DNA of 64,000 nt from Veillonella dispar. Lineage in GTDB: Bacteria > Bacillota > Negativicutes > Veillonellales > Veillonellaceae. The stretch is from assembly GCF_900637515.1 (NCBI RefSeq), contig NZ_LR134375.1, forward strand, positions 1 to 64,000. Direction: 5' to 3'. The translations under genes and the position numbers were made by a program. Under the pieces are notes generated by a model. The model was not told where the DNA came from. It saw nothing but the letters and a program-made list of their open reading frames with translations, and ran no database searches. Below, piece after piece: positions 53,350 through 64,000 of this stretch; the first letter of the stretch is position 1; every line of letters begins with the position of its first letter.

Positions 53350-54915
53350 TTATTTGGCAAAATAACCTAGCGATTGAATGTGCGCAATGGACTCGTTTAA
53401 ATATTGCTCAGAGGACACAATCTGTTTAGTACCGTCAGCTTTTGTTCTTTCAATGGTCAAGTTTTCATTCATAGTATCAATTAATTCTTTTCGAGATATT
53501 GGTTTTGCCATCAATTTCATGATGTAGGATAAGCCTTCATTTACTGAAAAGTCTATTTGGTTATACATATTGCCGAGGCACATGTATTGATAACCACCTT
53601 TTTCAACAAGTGTAGATACATAGTTTATAAAGTGTTCTGGAATATAGGTTTTGTTTTCCTCAAATGGTAATTGGTCATATTTTTTAGTATAGGTGTTGAT
53701 ATGACCGACGATAGCAAGATGGAATAAACGTCTATACATAGCATCAGTATCGATTTCAGAATCAGGATGGTGTTTTTCAATATGTTTCATTATATCTGCT
53801 ACATTGAATGGTCGTTTTGTATCCATTAATTCTTGGATGCTAATGTGCATAACATTGGTCCACTCTGGAGGAACACCAGGCTCTTCATCTAATGCATTGT
53901 TGAAGTATAGTGTATCTAGTACTTTCTTCTCAACCCTTTCGTCATGGGAAATTTTATCTTCGTTACTACACTTTGTTAATAGGGCCATGCGGAACTGAGT
54001 ATCATATACGTAGTCATAATATTGTTCTTTATCAATAAAGTTATCTCTAGCCAATGTTCTAATATTATTTTCGACATTACTATCAAGCCATGTAATGAAG
54101 GAACGATTCAATGTTTCGTCGCCGATATAAGCGCAACCTTGCTCTTGCGCACGCTCAATAAATTCTGACACATATACAGGATCATTAATAGCTTCTAAGT
54201 ATTCGTGCCCAACATAATAATCGTTAGATTGTAATACACGATTGATATTTTTAATTTTATAATCAGAAATTTGTTGGGAACGTTCATCTAACTTCATTGT
54301 TTCCGAAATTAATTTTAATACATTTTTCGTATAGATTGTACGTTCTTGTAATGAATCACTAGGTGCATGTTTTTCAGAATATAACATAATATCCCGCAAT
54401 TGCTCTAACCGTTTCCAACCTGGATACGTATTATATGAAACATAGGCGATACCGCGATCAGATAAGTTGCGACTGCAAATATTAAGGATTTTATCTTTTA
54501 CCACATCAGGCACCCAAGACCAAATACCATGGACGATAATGTAATCGAAGGTACCAAATGAATCATCAATATCCATAATATCTTTTTCTAATAATGTAAT
54601 ATTTTTTAGCCCCATGGATTCAATTAATTCATTCCCATGCTTTACCTGAGTAGGGGATAGGTCGATACCTGTAAAGGTAGTCGTTGGATTATATAGGGCT
54701 TGGGGAATGATATTTCCACCGCAAGAAGAGCCCAACTCTAATACGCGCGCGTCTTCAACTGGTACTGGGTCTAAGCCATAAATAAGAGCTTTTGCCATTA
54801 AAGATGTAATACATGTATTGGAAAATGGTTTTGATACGTATAGAAAATCGTCGTAAGATTCCTTCAGGTCGTTAATTTTAGATTGATCTACACTAGTAAT
54901 GTGTTGTTTACTCAT
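53350..54915 (-). CDS. SAM-dependent methyltransferase with methyltransferase regulatory domain
   Basis: A 521-residue protein. The N-terminal Rossmann domain has motif I VLELGSSCGGNIIPQAL (about residues 60-75), GIDLSPTQVKHGNELI, and YIIVHGIWSWVPD. The central part resembles the methyltransferase regulatory domain found in this family, and the C-terminal ~150 residues form a further helical domain. The architecture is like that of Rickettsia protein-lysine methyltransferases that modify an outer-membrane autotransporter. Substrate modification of the neighbouring adhesins is therefore an attractive but unproven idea. It is convergent with the SLH adhesin gene and divergent from the giant adhesin. 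Confidence 0.85.
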   Translation of the reverse strand: MSKQHITSVDQSKINDLKESYDDFLYVSKPFSNTCITSLMAKALIYGLDPVPVEDARVLELGSSCGGNIIPQALYNPTTTFTGIDLSPTQVKHGNELIESMGLKNITLLEKDIMDIDDSFGTFDYIIVHGIWSWVPDVVKDKILNICSRNLSDRGIAYVSYNTYPGWKRLEQLRDIMLYSEKHAPSDSLQERTIYTKNVLKLISETMKLDERSQQISDYKIKNINRVLQSNDYYVGHEYLEAINDPVYVSEFIERAQEQGCAYIGDETLNRSFITWLDSNVENNIRTLARDNFIDKEQYYDYVYDTQFRMALLTKCSNEDKISHDERVEKKVLDTLYFNNALDEEPGVPPEWTNVMHISIQELMDTKRPFNVADIMKHIEKHHPDSEIDTDAMYRRLFHLAIVGHINTYTKKYDQLPFEENKTYIPEHFINYVSTLVEKGGYQYMCLGNMYNQIDFSVNEGLSYIMKLMAKPISRKELIDTMNENLTIERTKADGTKQIVSSEQYLNESIAHIQSLGYFAK

Positions 54916-55368
54916 TAGAATATATCCCCTCTATAACTAATACTCGTAAAATGGTCCTCATAATGATTTAGTATATCATAATTTCTATTATATATAATGT
55001 AAAATCTCATGATTTGTTCATTTATAAGATGGAATATGAGAAATTAGTGAAATAGCCTATAAAAAGATAGGATAATTTCATATAGAAATTTTTCAGTGAT
55101 CTATATTTTATAGATAATATATAAATAAGGTTTGAAATCGAGAAAAATCAATCTTCATAAATCGATTAAACCTTTATTTATAAGTTCAATTAATGCAGTT
55201 ATCGAAAATAATAAAACTGAATAGAATAAAATAGATTAGATTTTATAAAATACGTATAAATCGACAAAAAAATGAGTAAAAAAACGGCCATATATTAAAT
55301 TTTGTTTAACAAAATAAAGGTTCTAACAATAAACTGTGATGATTATGATAAAAAGATGAAGTAAACTA

Positions 55369-55397
55369 TTTACAAGATTTTCGGTATATGATATTCT
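55369..55397 (+). promoter_or_regulatory. Candidate promoter of the giant adhesin
   Basis: TTTACA (55369-55374) and TATTCT (55392-55397) are 17 bases apart, which gives a leader of about 140 nt before ATG 55545. The rest of the 629-base divergent gap (54916-55544) is very AT-rich with no ORF or clear hairpin. Confidence 0.5.
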
Positions 55398-58300
55398 GTT
55401 CATGACACAAAATGAAAGAAATATGAAAGATACTCAGAAAGGCGTAAAGGTATGGGAAATTTAGGCTTTTTCTTCTTTTGTATTTAAATGATTTAATTAT
55501 AAGGATTGTAATTGTGTCTAGTTAAGAAAGGGGTTCATAGTAATATGAATAAAATCTTTAAAGTTGTTTGGAGCAAAACTAAAGAGTGCTACGTAGTAGT
55601 TTCCGAAGTTGCAAAAAACAATGGTGGTAAGAAAAAAGCTCTTGCTAGCGTATTGGCTGGCTTGGCTATGGTAGCTGCTACAGCAGGTGCACCTGTACAT
55701 GCGAACGTTAATACTGGGGGTAGTGCCGTTAATATCTCTCCTGATGCTTATAATGGTTCAAATACTACTGGAAGAAACTCTGTAGTAGTTGGTTAGCAAA
55801 ATAGAACTGATAACCATGATGGTACTATTGCAATTGGTGCAGCAAATACTGCAACAGAAAATTCTGCAATGGCTCTAGGTAATGGTAATACAGCTTCTGG
55901 CGGTGCAGCAGTGGCTATGGGTGCTTATAACCAAGCAACAGGACGTGCTTCTGTCGCTATTGGTAACGTATCTATGGCATCTGCTGAAGATTCTATTGCA
56001 ATTGGTAACCGTGCAAACTCTAATCCAGCTAACCAAGATAGAGGTAGCGGTCAATACTCTATTGCTGTGGGCCGTGAAAGCTGGGCAAAAGGTTCTGATA
56101 ACATCAGTATCGGTCATAAGGCTGAAACAGATTCTTCTGGCGATAGCATTGCTATGGGTCGTGAATCTAAAGCAAACCAAGCTAATGCAATCGCTGTTGG
56201 TCCACAAGCTGATGCCAACGGTTGGGGTGGTATTGCCATGGGTCGTGAAGCAGCAGTAAGTGCTAATTTTGGGACTGCTATTGGCTATAAATCTAATGCA
56301 AAAGGTAGTGCTTCTATCGCTATTGGTAAACAAAATAATTCCAATCTTGGTGATACTATTACAATGGGTAATAGTAATACTGCTAATACAATGGGCGGTA
56401 TCGCAATTGGTAAAAATAATATCGCTGACTCCTCTATTGGGGATCCTACTACTGCAAATAAAGAAAACTCTCAAATCGCTATTGGTTTAGACAACAAAGC
56501 AACAAGTCAAGATACTGTAGCTATCGGTCGTGAAGCTGAATCTACAAAAACTGGTGCTGTTTCTTTAGGTGCGCGTACAAAAGCGAAAGGTGACTATGCG
56601 GTAGCTATTGGTTCTGCTTCTCAAAATAAAACTGTAGAAGCAGCTGATTATGCGGTAGCTGTTGGTGCAATGTCAAAAGCTAATGGAGACCGTTCTGTTG
56701 CTATTGGTGGTGGCGCAGAAACAACTGCAGGTGCATCTCGTTCTGTAGCTCAGGGTTATAAATCTTCTGCATCTGTTGCCGATGGCGTAGCTCTTGGTTC
56801 TAACTCTAAAGCAACTGTAGATGCAGGTGTTAAAGGCTTCAACCCAGCTGAAACTCGTACTAATAAATATGCTGGTTTAGCTGGTACGGCACAAACATCC
56901 ACATTGGCAGCTGTTTCCGTAGGTGACGGTGCTACTGCAACTCGTCAAATTACAGGTCTTGCTGCAGGTACTAATGATACTGATGCTGTTAACGTAGCTC
57001 AATTAAGAAGTGTTAACTTGAAATACGCTGGTGACACTGGCAATGGCGATGTATTGTTAGACGATGGTACATTGAAAATTAAAGGTGATGATCCTACATT
57101 TATTTCTACATCTGCTGATAAAAATGGTGTTACAGTAAAAGCTAAAATAGGTGCTGATATTACTACTAATGCTGATGGTAAAGCAGTTGCGCCTACTACA
57201 AACGGCATTGCTACAACTGACAATGTTACTCAAGCAATCAACAACTCTGGTTGGAAAGTAACTTCCGCTAACAATGGTGGTACTACAAACGGTACATCTA
57301 TTGAAAAAGTAAGCCCTGGCGATACTGTTACTTTCAAAGCTGGTAAAAACATTGTATTAGACCAAGCTGGTAAACAATTCACATACTCTTTGAATAAAGA
57401 TGTTGATTTGACTAACGGTGGTTCTTTAACAATTGGTGATACTAAAATTAACAACGATGGCATGACTATCACTGGTGGTCCATCTGTAACTAAAACTGGC
57501 ATCAACGCTGGTAACAAAAAAATCACTAACGTAGCTGCTGGTACAGATGATACTGATGCAGTTAACGTAAAACAATTGAAATCCGCTAAGACAGAAGTTA
57601 AAGAAGGAACTGGTGTTACTGTTGTTAAGTCTCAAGGCACAGACGGTCATGATATCTATACTGTAAGTGCAACTGGTACTGCAGCTGCTGACCCTACTAA
57701 ACTTAAAGCAGGTAAAAATACTACTGTAACAGGTGACGGTTCTACAGCTACCCCTTATAAAGTAAATGTGGAAGGAGACTTGGCTGATATCTCCTCCATC
57801 ACAAACGGTAATGGTTCTGGTAAAATCTCCTTCGCTGGTGATCAAGTTGTAAAAGTTGAAGGCGACAACCCTATTTCCTTAGATGGTAAAGGTGGCTATG
57901 TAACTGGCTTACAAAATAAAGATTGGGATATTACTAACCCAACTGTTGTTTCCGGTCGTGCAGCAACTGAAGACCAATTGAAAAAAGTAAGCGATGGCTT
58001 CAACAACACAATTAAATTAGCAGGTAACACTGGTAACACAGATACTCAAAAATTCAATAAAACTGGTGGTTTGAGCTTCGGTGTAGTTGGTGCTAACAAC
58101 GGTCAATACATCAAAACAACTGCTTCTGGTACAGATGTAGTAGCTGATTTGTCCGATGATGCAAAAGCTAAATTGAACCATACCTTTGAAGTAGCTCCTG
58201 GTTCTAGTAATGTAACAGTATCTAAAGATACAACTGATCCTAATAAAACAGTTTATAAAGTAGCTGTAGCTAATTCTTCTACACCTGGTGGTGCTTCCTC

Positions 58301-60329
58301 TACTGAAAGTGTAGTTAAAAAAGCTGACGCAGCTGGTGACACTAACATTGCTGACGTTACAGTAGCTGGTGGTAAAAATACTAATGATCCAGATGCTCAA
58401 TACGAAGTTAATGTTTCCCGTAATGCTGTTAAAGATGCAGCTCGTGAAGCAGTAACAGTTAACAACGGTGGTACAACTACTGGTGGTAACTACACAGCTG
58501 ATACAAATAACCCTATCACTGTTAACCCTGTGAAAGATGATGCAAACCATAACACTACATACGAAGTGAAATTCGATGGTGAAAAAGCAGCTAAACAAAT
58601 TCCTTTGACATACAAAGCTAATGGTACTGGTGACCAAACAGTTAAATTGGACAAAGGTTTGAACTTCACTAACGGTTCTAACACAACAGCTTCTGTAGCA
58701 GCTGATGGCGTAGTTAAATACGACTTGAACAAAGACGTTGATTTGACTAACGGTGGCTCCTTAACAATTGGTGATACAGTAATGAACAATGGTGGTTTAA
58801 CTATCACTGGTGGTCCATCTGTAACTAAAACTGGTATCGACGCTGGTAATAAGAAAATTACTAATCTAGCTCCTGCTACTGATGGTACTGATGCAGTTAA
58901 CTACAATCAATTGAAAGCTGCTCGTACAGTTGTTACATCTTCTGACGGTTCTGTAACAGTAACACCTGGTACAAATGGTGATGCATTAACTTATGACTTG
59001 AAAGTTAATAATACTGGTGGTACTACTGCTTCCACTTGGAACATCAAATCCTCTGCAGATACAACTAATGGTGGTGCTACAGCAACTGGTCATGAAACGG
59101 CAGCTAAAACTATTGAAAACACTAAAACAGTAGAAATGATTGCTGGCAAAAACTTAACAGTTAAACAAACTAGCGATACTGATGGTGCTAAAGTTGAATA
59201 CGCATTAGCAAAAGACCTTAAAGGTTTGGACAGTGTAACAACTAAAGAAGTCAAACTTGGTGATGATACAGACAATATCACTATCAAGAAGGATGGCGAC
59301 CGCATTACATACACTACTGATGGTACTAATAATAAAACTGTAGCTACTCTCGAAGATGAAAAACACATCAAACCAGGTAGCTATGCTGTACAAAACGATG
59401 GTAGCGTAACAATGACTTACGTTGATGGCAATGGTAACCCAGTAGCTAACGATGAAGCTAAAATCACTGGTATTGCTAAACAAGATCTTTCCAACATCAC
59501 TGATGCAGGTAAGAACGTAATCACTGGTCTTGGCACAATTGTTAAAGGCGGCGAAAACGTTAACGTAACTGAAGCATCTGATGCTACTACAGGCCAAAAA
59601 ACTTACACTGTAAATGCTGTAACTCCAGCTGTTTACACTAAAGCTGATGGTACTAAAGTAGTTAAACGTCCAGATGGTACTTACACAACAAACATTGACG
59701 GTTCTGCTGGTAATGATGTTCCTGCAAGTGACGTTATCGTATCCTTCCAAGATGCAGCTGGTAACACAACTGGTGGCAATTCCATCGTAAACAACGTAGG
59801 TTCTGCTATCGATAAAACTGGTACAACTACTGGTGATACATTCTTAACTAAACTTGATGATGCAGCTACTGCAACTCCAAATGCAGCAGTAAATGTTAAA
59901 GACCTTAAATCTACATCCGATGCTATTATTGGTAAAGAGCTTCACATCGCTCCAACAGCAGTTAAAGCTGGTAGCACTGAAGCTAAAGGTGGCGTAGTAA
60001 GTGGCACTGAAAACGTATACAAATACGATGCAGCTACTAAGAAAGTTACATTGACTTACAATGATGGTAATGGTAAAGCTGTAACTGATACTAAAGCAGT
60101 TATCGACTTCTCCGACTTGAACATCCCAGCTGCTGGTAATAACTACAGCTTCAAAACAAATGCAACTGGTAACCTTGAAACTGGTACAACTGCAACTGAA
60201 ACTGAAGTAGCAAGTGGCAAAACTGTAAACTTCGGTGCAGGTAAAAACTTGACTGTAACACAAAAAATCGGTGCTGATGGTAACCAAACATACACTTACG
60301 CATTGAACAAAGACTTAACTAACCTAGAT

Positions 60330-62850
60330 AAAGTAGTTGTTAATGGTAAAGATGGTAAAGACGGTGAGGATGGTGTATCCATTACTGGTCCTACTGGCGC
60401 AGCTGGTACAGATGGTAACAATGGTAAAGTTGGTATCACTGGTAAAGATGGTAAAGATGCAGTATCTATCTCCGGTAAAGATGGTGTAGGTCACATTGGT
60501 TTGACTGGCCCTGCTGGTAGAGATGGTAAAAATGCAACTGCTGATATTACTGTTAAAGAAGGTAAAGCTGGTGTAGATGGTAAAGACGGTGTTGATGGTA
60601 TCACTCGTATCTTCTACAACGATAAAGATGGCAACGAACATCAAGTAGCAACTCATGATGATGGTATGAAGTTTGCTGGTGACGACGGTCAAGATAACCA
60701 AGATACAAATGCACAAGTTATTAAGAAACATCTTAATAACGTTGTAGATATCGTTGGTGGTGCAGATAAAACTAAGTTGACTTCTACTGATAACATCGGT
60801 GTTAACAATGTTAATGGCAAATTGAAAGTTCAATTGGCTAAAAATGTTGACTTGGATGCTGATGGATCCTTGACTACTGGCGCTACAAAAGTTGATAACA
60901 ACGGTGTTACAATCACTGCTCCTGCAGGTGGTACTACTACTGATGTTAAATTGACTAAAGATGGCTTAGATAATGGCGGTAACAAAATTGTTAACGTTAA
61001 AGCTGGTGAAAACGATACAGATGCAGTAAACGTTAAACAATTGAAAGACAAAGTTACAACTGTTGAATCTTCTGATAACACAATCTCCGTAACTGATAAA
61101 AATGATCCTACATCTGCAACTTATGATGCAGCTAAAGGTCACCAATATGACATCAAGATCAATAACCAAGGTGTTGTAAACAACGCTCAACTTCCAGTGG
61201 TATACACTAAACAAGATGGCACTAAAGTTTACAAACAACCAGATGGTACTTTCAACACAGCTAAAGATGGTTCTGGTACTGTTGTAAATGCTGGTGATGT
61301 AATCGCTTCCATGAATAGTGCAGGTGACTCTACTACAGCTCCTACTAAGTTGAACAACGTTGGTTCCTCCATCGCGGATAAAGCTGGTAATACATTCTTA
61401 GATAAGATTGATGCAGCTGCTGGTGACAACAATACTAAGAACGGTGCAGTTAATGTAACAGACCTTAAAAATACAGCTGATGCATTGATTGAAAAAGGCT
61501 TGAAATTCGATGCTAATACTGGTGGTGTAAAAACTAATAAACTTGGTTCCACTGTGAAAATCCAAGGTGAAGGTAATAAAGCTGATACTGAATACAGCGG
61601 TGAAAACGTTAAGACTATCATTGGTCAAGATACAGATGGTAACACAACTATCGACGTTAAACTTGATAAAAACCTTAAAGCTGACAGCGTAGTTGTTGGT
61701 AAAGATGGTAAAGACGGCGTTGATGGTAAGATCGGTGTTAACGGTAAAGACGGCGCATCTGTTGTACTCAACGGTAAAGATGGCTCTATCGGCTTGACTG
61801 GTCCTAAGGGTGCTGACGGTAAAGATGGCGCAAGTGCTAAGATTTCCGTTAAAGACGGCGTTCCTGGTGTTGATGGCCAACCTGGTGATAAATTGACTCG
61901 TATCGTATACCAAGACAAAGACGGTAACGAACATGAAGTAGCAACTCACGATGATGGTATGAAGTTCGCTGGTGACGACGGTCAAACTGATGCAACTAAA
62001 GTTATTAAGAAACATCTTAACAACGTAGTAGATATCGTTGGTGGTGCTGATAAAGCTAAATTGACTGATAACAACATTGGCGTAAACAACGACAATGGTA
62101 AATTGAAAGTTCAATTGTCTAAAGACATTGATCTTACTAAAGATGGTTCCGTAAAAATCGGCGATACTACAATTAACAAGGATGGTTTGACTATCAATGG
62201 TGGTCCATCTGTTAAGAAAGATGGCATCAATGCTGGCGATAAGAAAATCACAGGCGTTAAAGCTGGTGAAGCTGATACAGATGCAGTAAACGTTAAACAA
62301 TTGAAAGATAAAGTTACAACTGTTGAATCTTCTGATGGCACTATCTCCGTAACTGATAAAAATGATCCTACATCTGCAACTTATGATGCAGCTAAAGGTC
62401 ACCAATATGACATCAAGATCAATAGCCAAGGTGTTGTAAACAATGCTCAAATTCCAGTGGTATACACTAAACAAGATGGCACTAAAGTTTACAAACAACC
62501 AGATGGTACTTTCAACACAGCTAAAGATGGTTCTGGCGATGTTGTAAATGCTGGCGATATTATCGCTTCCATGAACAACCCTAACGCTTCTACTACAGAT
62601 CCAATGAAATTGAACAACGTTGGTTCTTCCATCGCTGATAAAGCTGGTAATACATTCTTAGATAAGATTGATGCTGCTGCTGGCGACAACAATACTAAGA
62701 ACGGTGCTGTAAACGTTACTGACCTTAAAAATACTGCTGATGCAATCGGCAACAAAGGTTTGAACTTCGGTGCTCAATCTGGTAATGACATCCACAAAAA
62801 CTTGGGTGAAAAACTTGAAATCGTAGGCGAAGGCACTAAAGCTGATGACA
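60330..62850 (+). repeat. Tandem stalk modules of about 1.26 kb in the giant adhesin
   Basis: Segments 61020-61280 and 62280-62540 are nearly identical at nucleotide level with an offset of 1,260 bases. Flanking parts (for example 61375-61490 and 62635-62750) repeat at the same offset. Each module holds a collagen-like stretch, an IVY or IFY..DKDGNEH segment, a neck and a long beta/coiled stalk piece. A third, more divergent copy continues after about 62850. Confidence 0.85.
60345..60600 (+). repeat. Collagen-like Gly-X-Y repeats in the stalk (first of three stretches)
   Basis: The frame reads GKDGKDGEDGVSITGPTGAA and continues with Gly at nearly every third residue, with short breaks. Similar stretches are at about 61690-61890 (GKDGKDGVDGKIGVNGKDG) and 62945-63130 (GKNGVDGKDGVSISGKDG, GLTGPQGPAGADG). 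Three collagen-like rods would suit a trimeric stalk. Confidence 0.8.
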
Positions 62851-64000
62851 ACTACAGCGCATCCAACATCAAAACTATGACTAAAGATGGTAAAGTTGTA
62901 ATCGGTCTTGATAAAGATCTTAACGGCTTGAACTCCATTAGCGTTCCTGGTAAAAATGGCGTTGATGGTAAAGATGGTGTATCCATCTCCGGTAAAGATG
63001 GTGCTAACGGTATCGACGGTAAAGTTTCCATCGGTAAAGATGGTAAAGACGCTGTATCCATCGCTGGTAAAGACGGCGTAGGTCACATTGGCTTGACTGG
63101 TCCTCAAGGTCCTGCTGGTGCAGATGGTACTGGTGTAGATATCTCTACAGATCACGGTTCCAAAACTCTTGTTAAACCAGAAGCTAACAATGGCGACAAA
63201 TCTGAACGTATCGTATACGTACCAAAAGATAAAGATGGTAACCCATTGAAAGATACTGATGGCAACCCAATCAAACGTGAAGTAGCAACTATGGATGATG
63301 GTTTGAAATTCACAGGTAACAACACTGGCACTGAAAACAAACATGCGTTGAATACACTTGTTAAAGTTCAAGGTGAAGGTGTGACTGCGGCTCAATCCAC
63401 TGCATTCCAATCCGCTGCTGGTAACATCAACGTAGTAGCTGATGGTAACGATACATTAACTGTTAAATTGAACAAAGACCTTAAAGGTATCAACTCCATC
63501 AAGAATAGCGACAATGGTCCTGCATTGAACTTCAACGCTGGTGACCTTTCCGTAACTGGTGGTAACCTCAACATGGGTGGTAACAAAATTACTAACCTTG
63601 GTAAAGGTACTAACGATACAGATGCGGTTAACTTGAAACAATTGAAAGATTCCCGTACAATCGTTAAATCTACTGATGGTTCCGTAGGTGTTCGTGAATC
63701 TGAAAGTGCTGATGGAGCTAAAGTATACGACTTGTCTACTGGTGCAAGCCCTCGTTTCGATGAGTTAACTGATGAAATCGGTCGTGTAGGTGCACAAGGC
63801 GCAGCTCTTGCAGCATTGAAACCTATCCAATACGATCCATTAGAACCAACTCAAATCATGGCTGGTTATGGTAACTACCGTGGTAACTCCGCTATTGCAA
63901 TGGGCGTTGCTCATTACAAAAACGAGTCCACAATGATGCATGCAGGCTTAGCTTGGGCAGGTGGTTCCCGTCACATGATGGCAAACGCTGGTGTAACTTG

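Larger units (their letters stand above)
55545..64000 (+). pseudogene. Giant trimeric autotransporter adhesin with an in-frame TAG, runs off the window
   Basis: ATG 55545 follows AAAGGGG and starts an extended signal peptide region (MNKIFKVVWSKTKECYVVVS) with a hydrophobic core and likely cleavage after residue 53. Codon 84 is TAG (55794-55796). The same frame then stays open to the last base, over 2,700 further codons: head repeats with AIG/AVG motifs to about 56830, a stalk with DAVNVAQLR- and DAVNVKQLK-type necks, three collagen-like stretches, and a YadA anchor (AALAALKPIQYDPLEP, GYGNYRGNSAIAMGV) cut by the window end. One C-to-T change from CAG would explain the stop. It is either a recent pseudogene, a sequencing error or a suppressed stop. 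Confidence 0.85.

Noticed and set aside
55794-55802. Programmed stop-codon readthrough at TAG CAA
   Set aside because: The context partly resembles a viral readthrough signal known from eukaryotic ribosomes, but there is no bacterial precedent I can rely on. A recent nonsense mutation or sequencing error is simpler.
55875-63641. Many overlapping minus-strand ORFs opposite the giant adhesin
   Set aside because: They arise from the biased codon use of the adhesin. The plus frame has head, neck and anchor motifs from end to end.

Overview
The window looks like the origin-proximal part of a Veillonella-type chromosome (Negativicutes: Firmicutes with an LPS outer membrane). The Firmicute gene order dnaA-oriC-dnaN-yaaA-recF-dciA-like-remB-gyrB sits beside Gram-negative genes: an RND pump, an LPS glycosyltransferase/O-antigen locus, several type V secretion adhesins, and an adhesin with an S-layer-homology (SLH) domain. 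The genus is inferred from protein resemblance and layout. Base 1 is the dnaA start codon, so the region upstream of dnaA is not visible.

Region 1 (1-9471): replication block. dnaA is followed by oriC, with DnaA boxes, a GC patch and six tandem DnaA-trios. Then come dnaN, an S4-domain gene, recF, a DciA-like gene with a C-terminal zinc ribbon, a small membrane protein, a RemB-like regulator, gyrB and a LysP-like permease.

Region 2 (9600-16706): a YbjQ-family protein, a convergent RND efflux operon (adaptor lipoprotein plus pump), a CNNM/CorC-type transporter with a possible structured leader, and a methyltransferase.

Region 3 (17018-38366): envelope and glycan region. It opens with a Lys-rich protein whose frame appears to continue, through a dnaX-like -1 slippery site, into a Cys-rich tail. 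Next are two LTA-synthase-like phosphotransferases around a WaaE-like glycosyltransferase, a GT4 enzyme, a VirK/DUF535 protein and an O-antigen ligase. After a leader terminator come WbaP-like transferase, UDP-galactopyranose mutase, a DUF4422 protein, a LicD - aminotransferase - cytidylyltransferase/oxidoreductase - LicD cassette, GT2, Wzx and Wzy. The locus should build a galactofuranose-containing surface glycan carrying a CDP-activated phospho-substituent.

Region 4 (38569-46025): small unknown and secreted proteins, an unannotated type I toxin-antitoxin module (33-aa Hol_Tox-like toxin with a convergent antisense RNA), and two paralogous classical autotransporters with different proline-rich linkers.

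Region 5 (46512-64000): a YadA-like adhesin, a solo IS200-type tnpA element, an inverse-autotransporter barrel without passenger, a YadA-like adhesin ending in an SLH domain, a methyltransferase with regulatory domain, and a giant trimeric autotransporter (more than 2,800 codons, running off the window) interrupted by one in-frame TAG at codon 84. No tRNA, rRNA or CRISPR array was seen.
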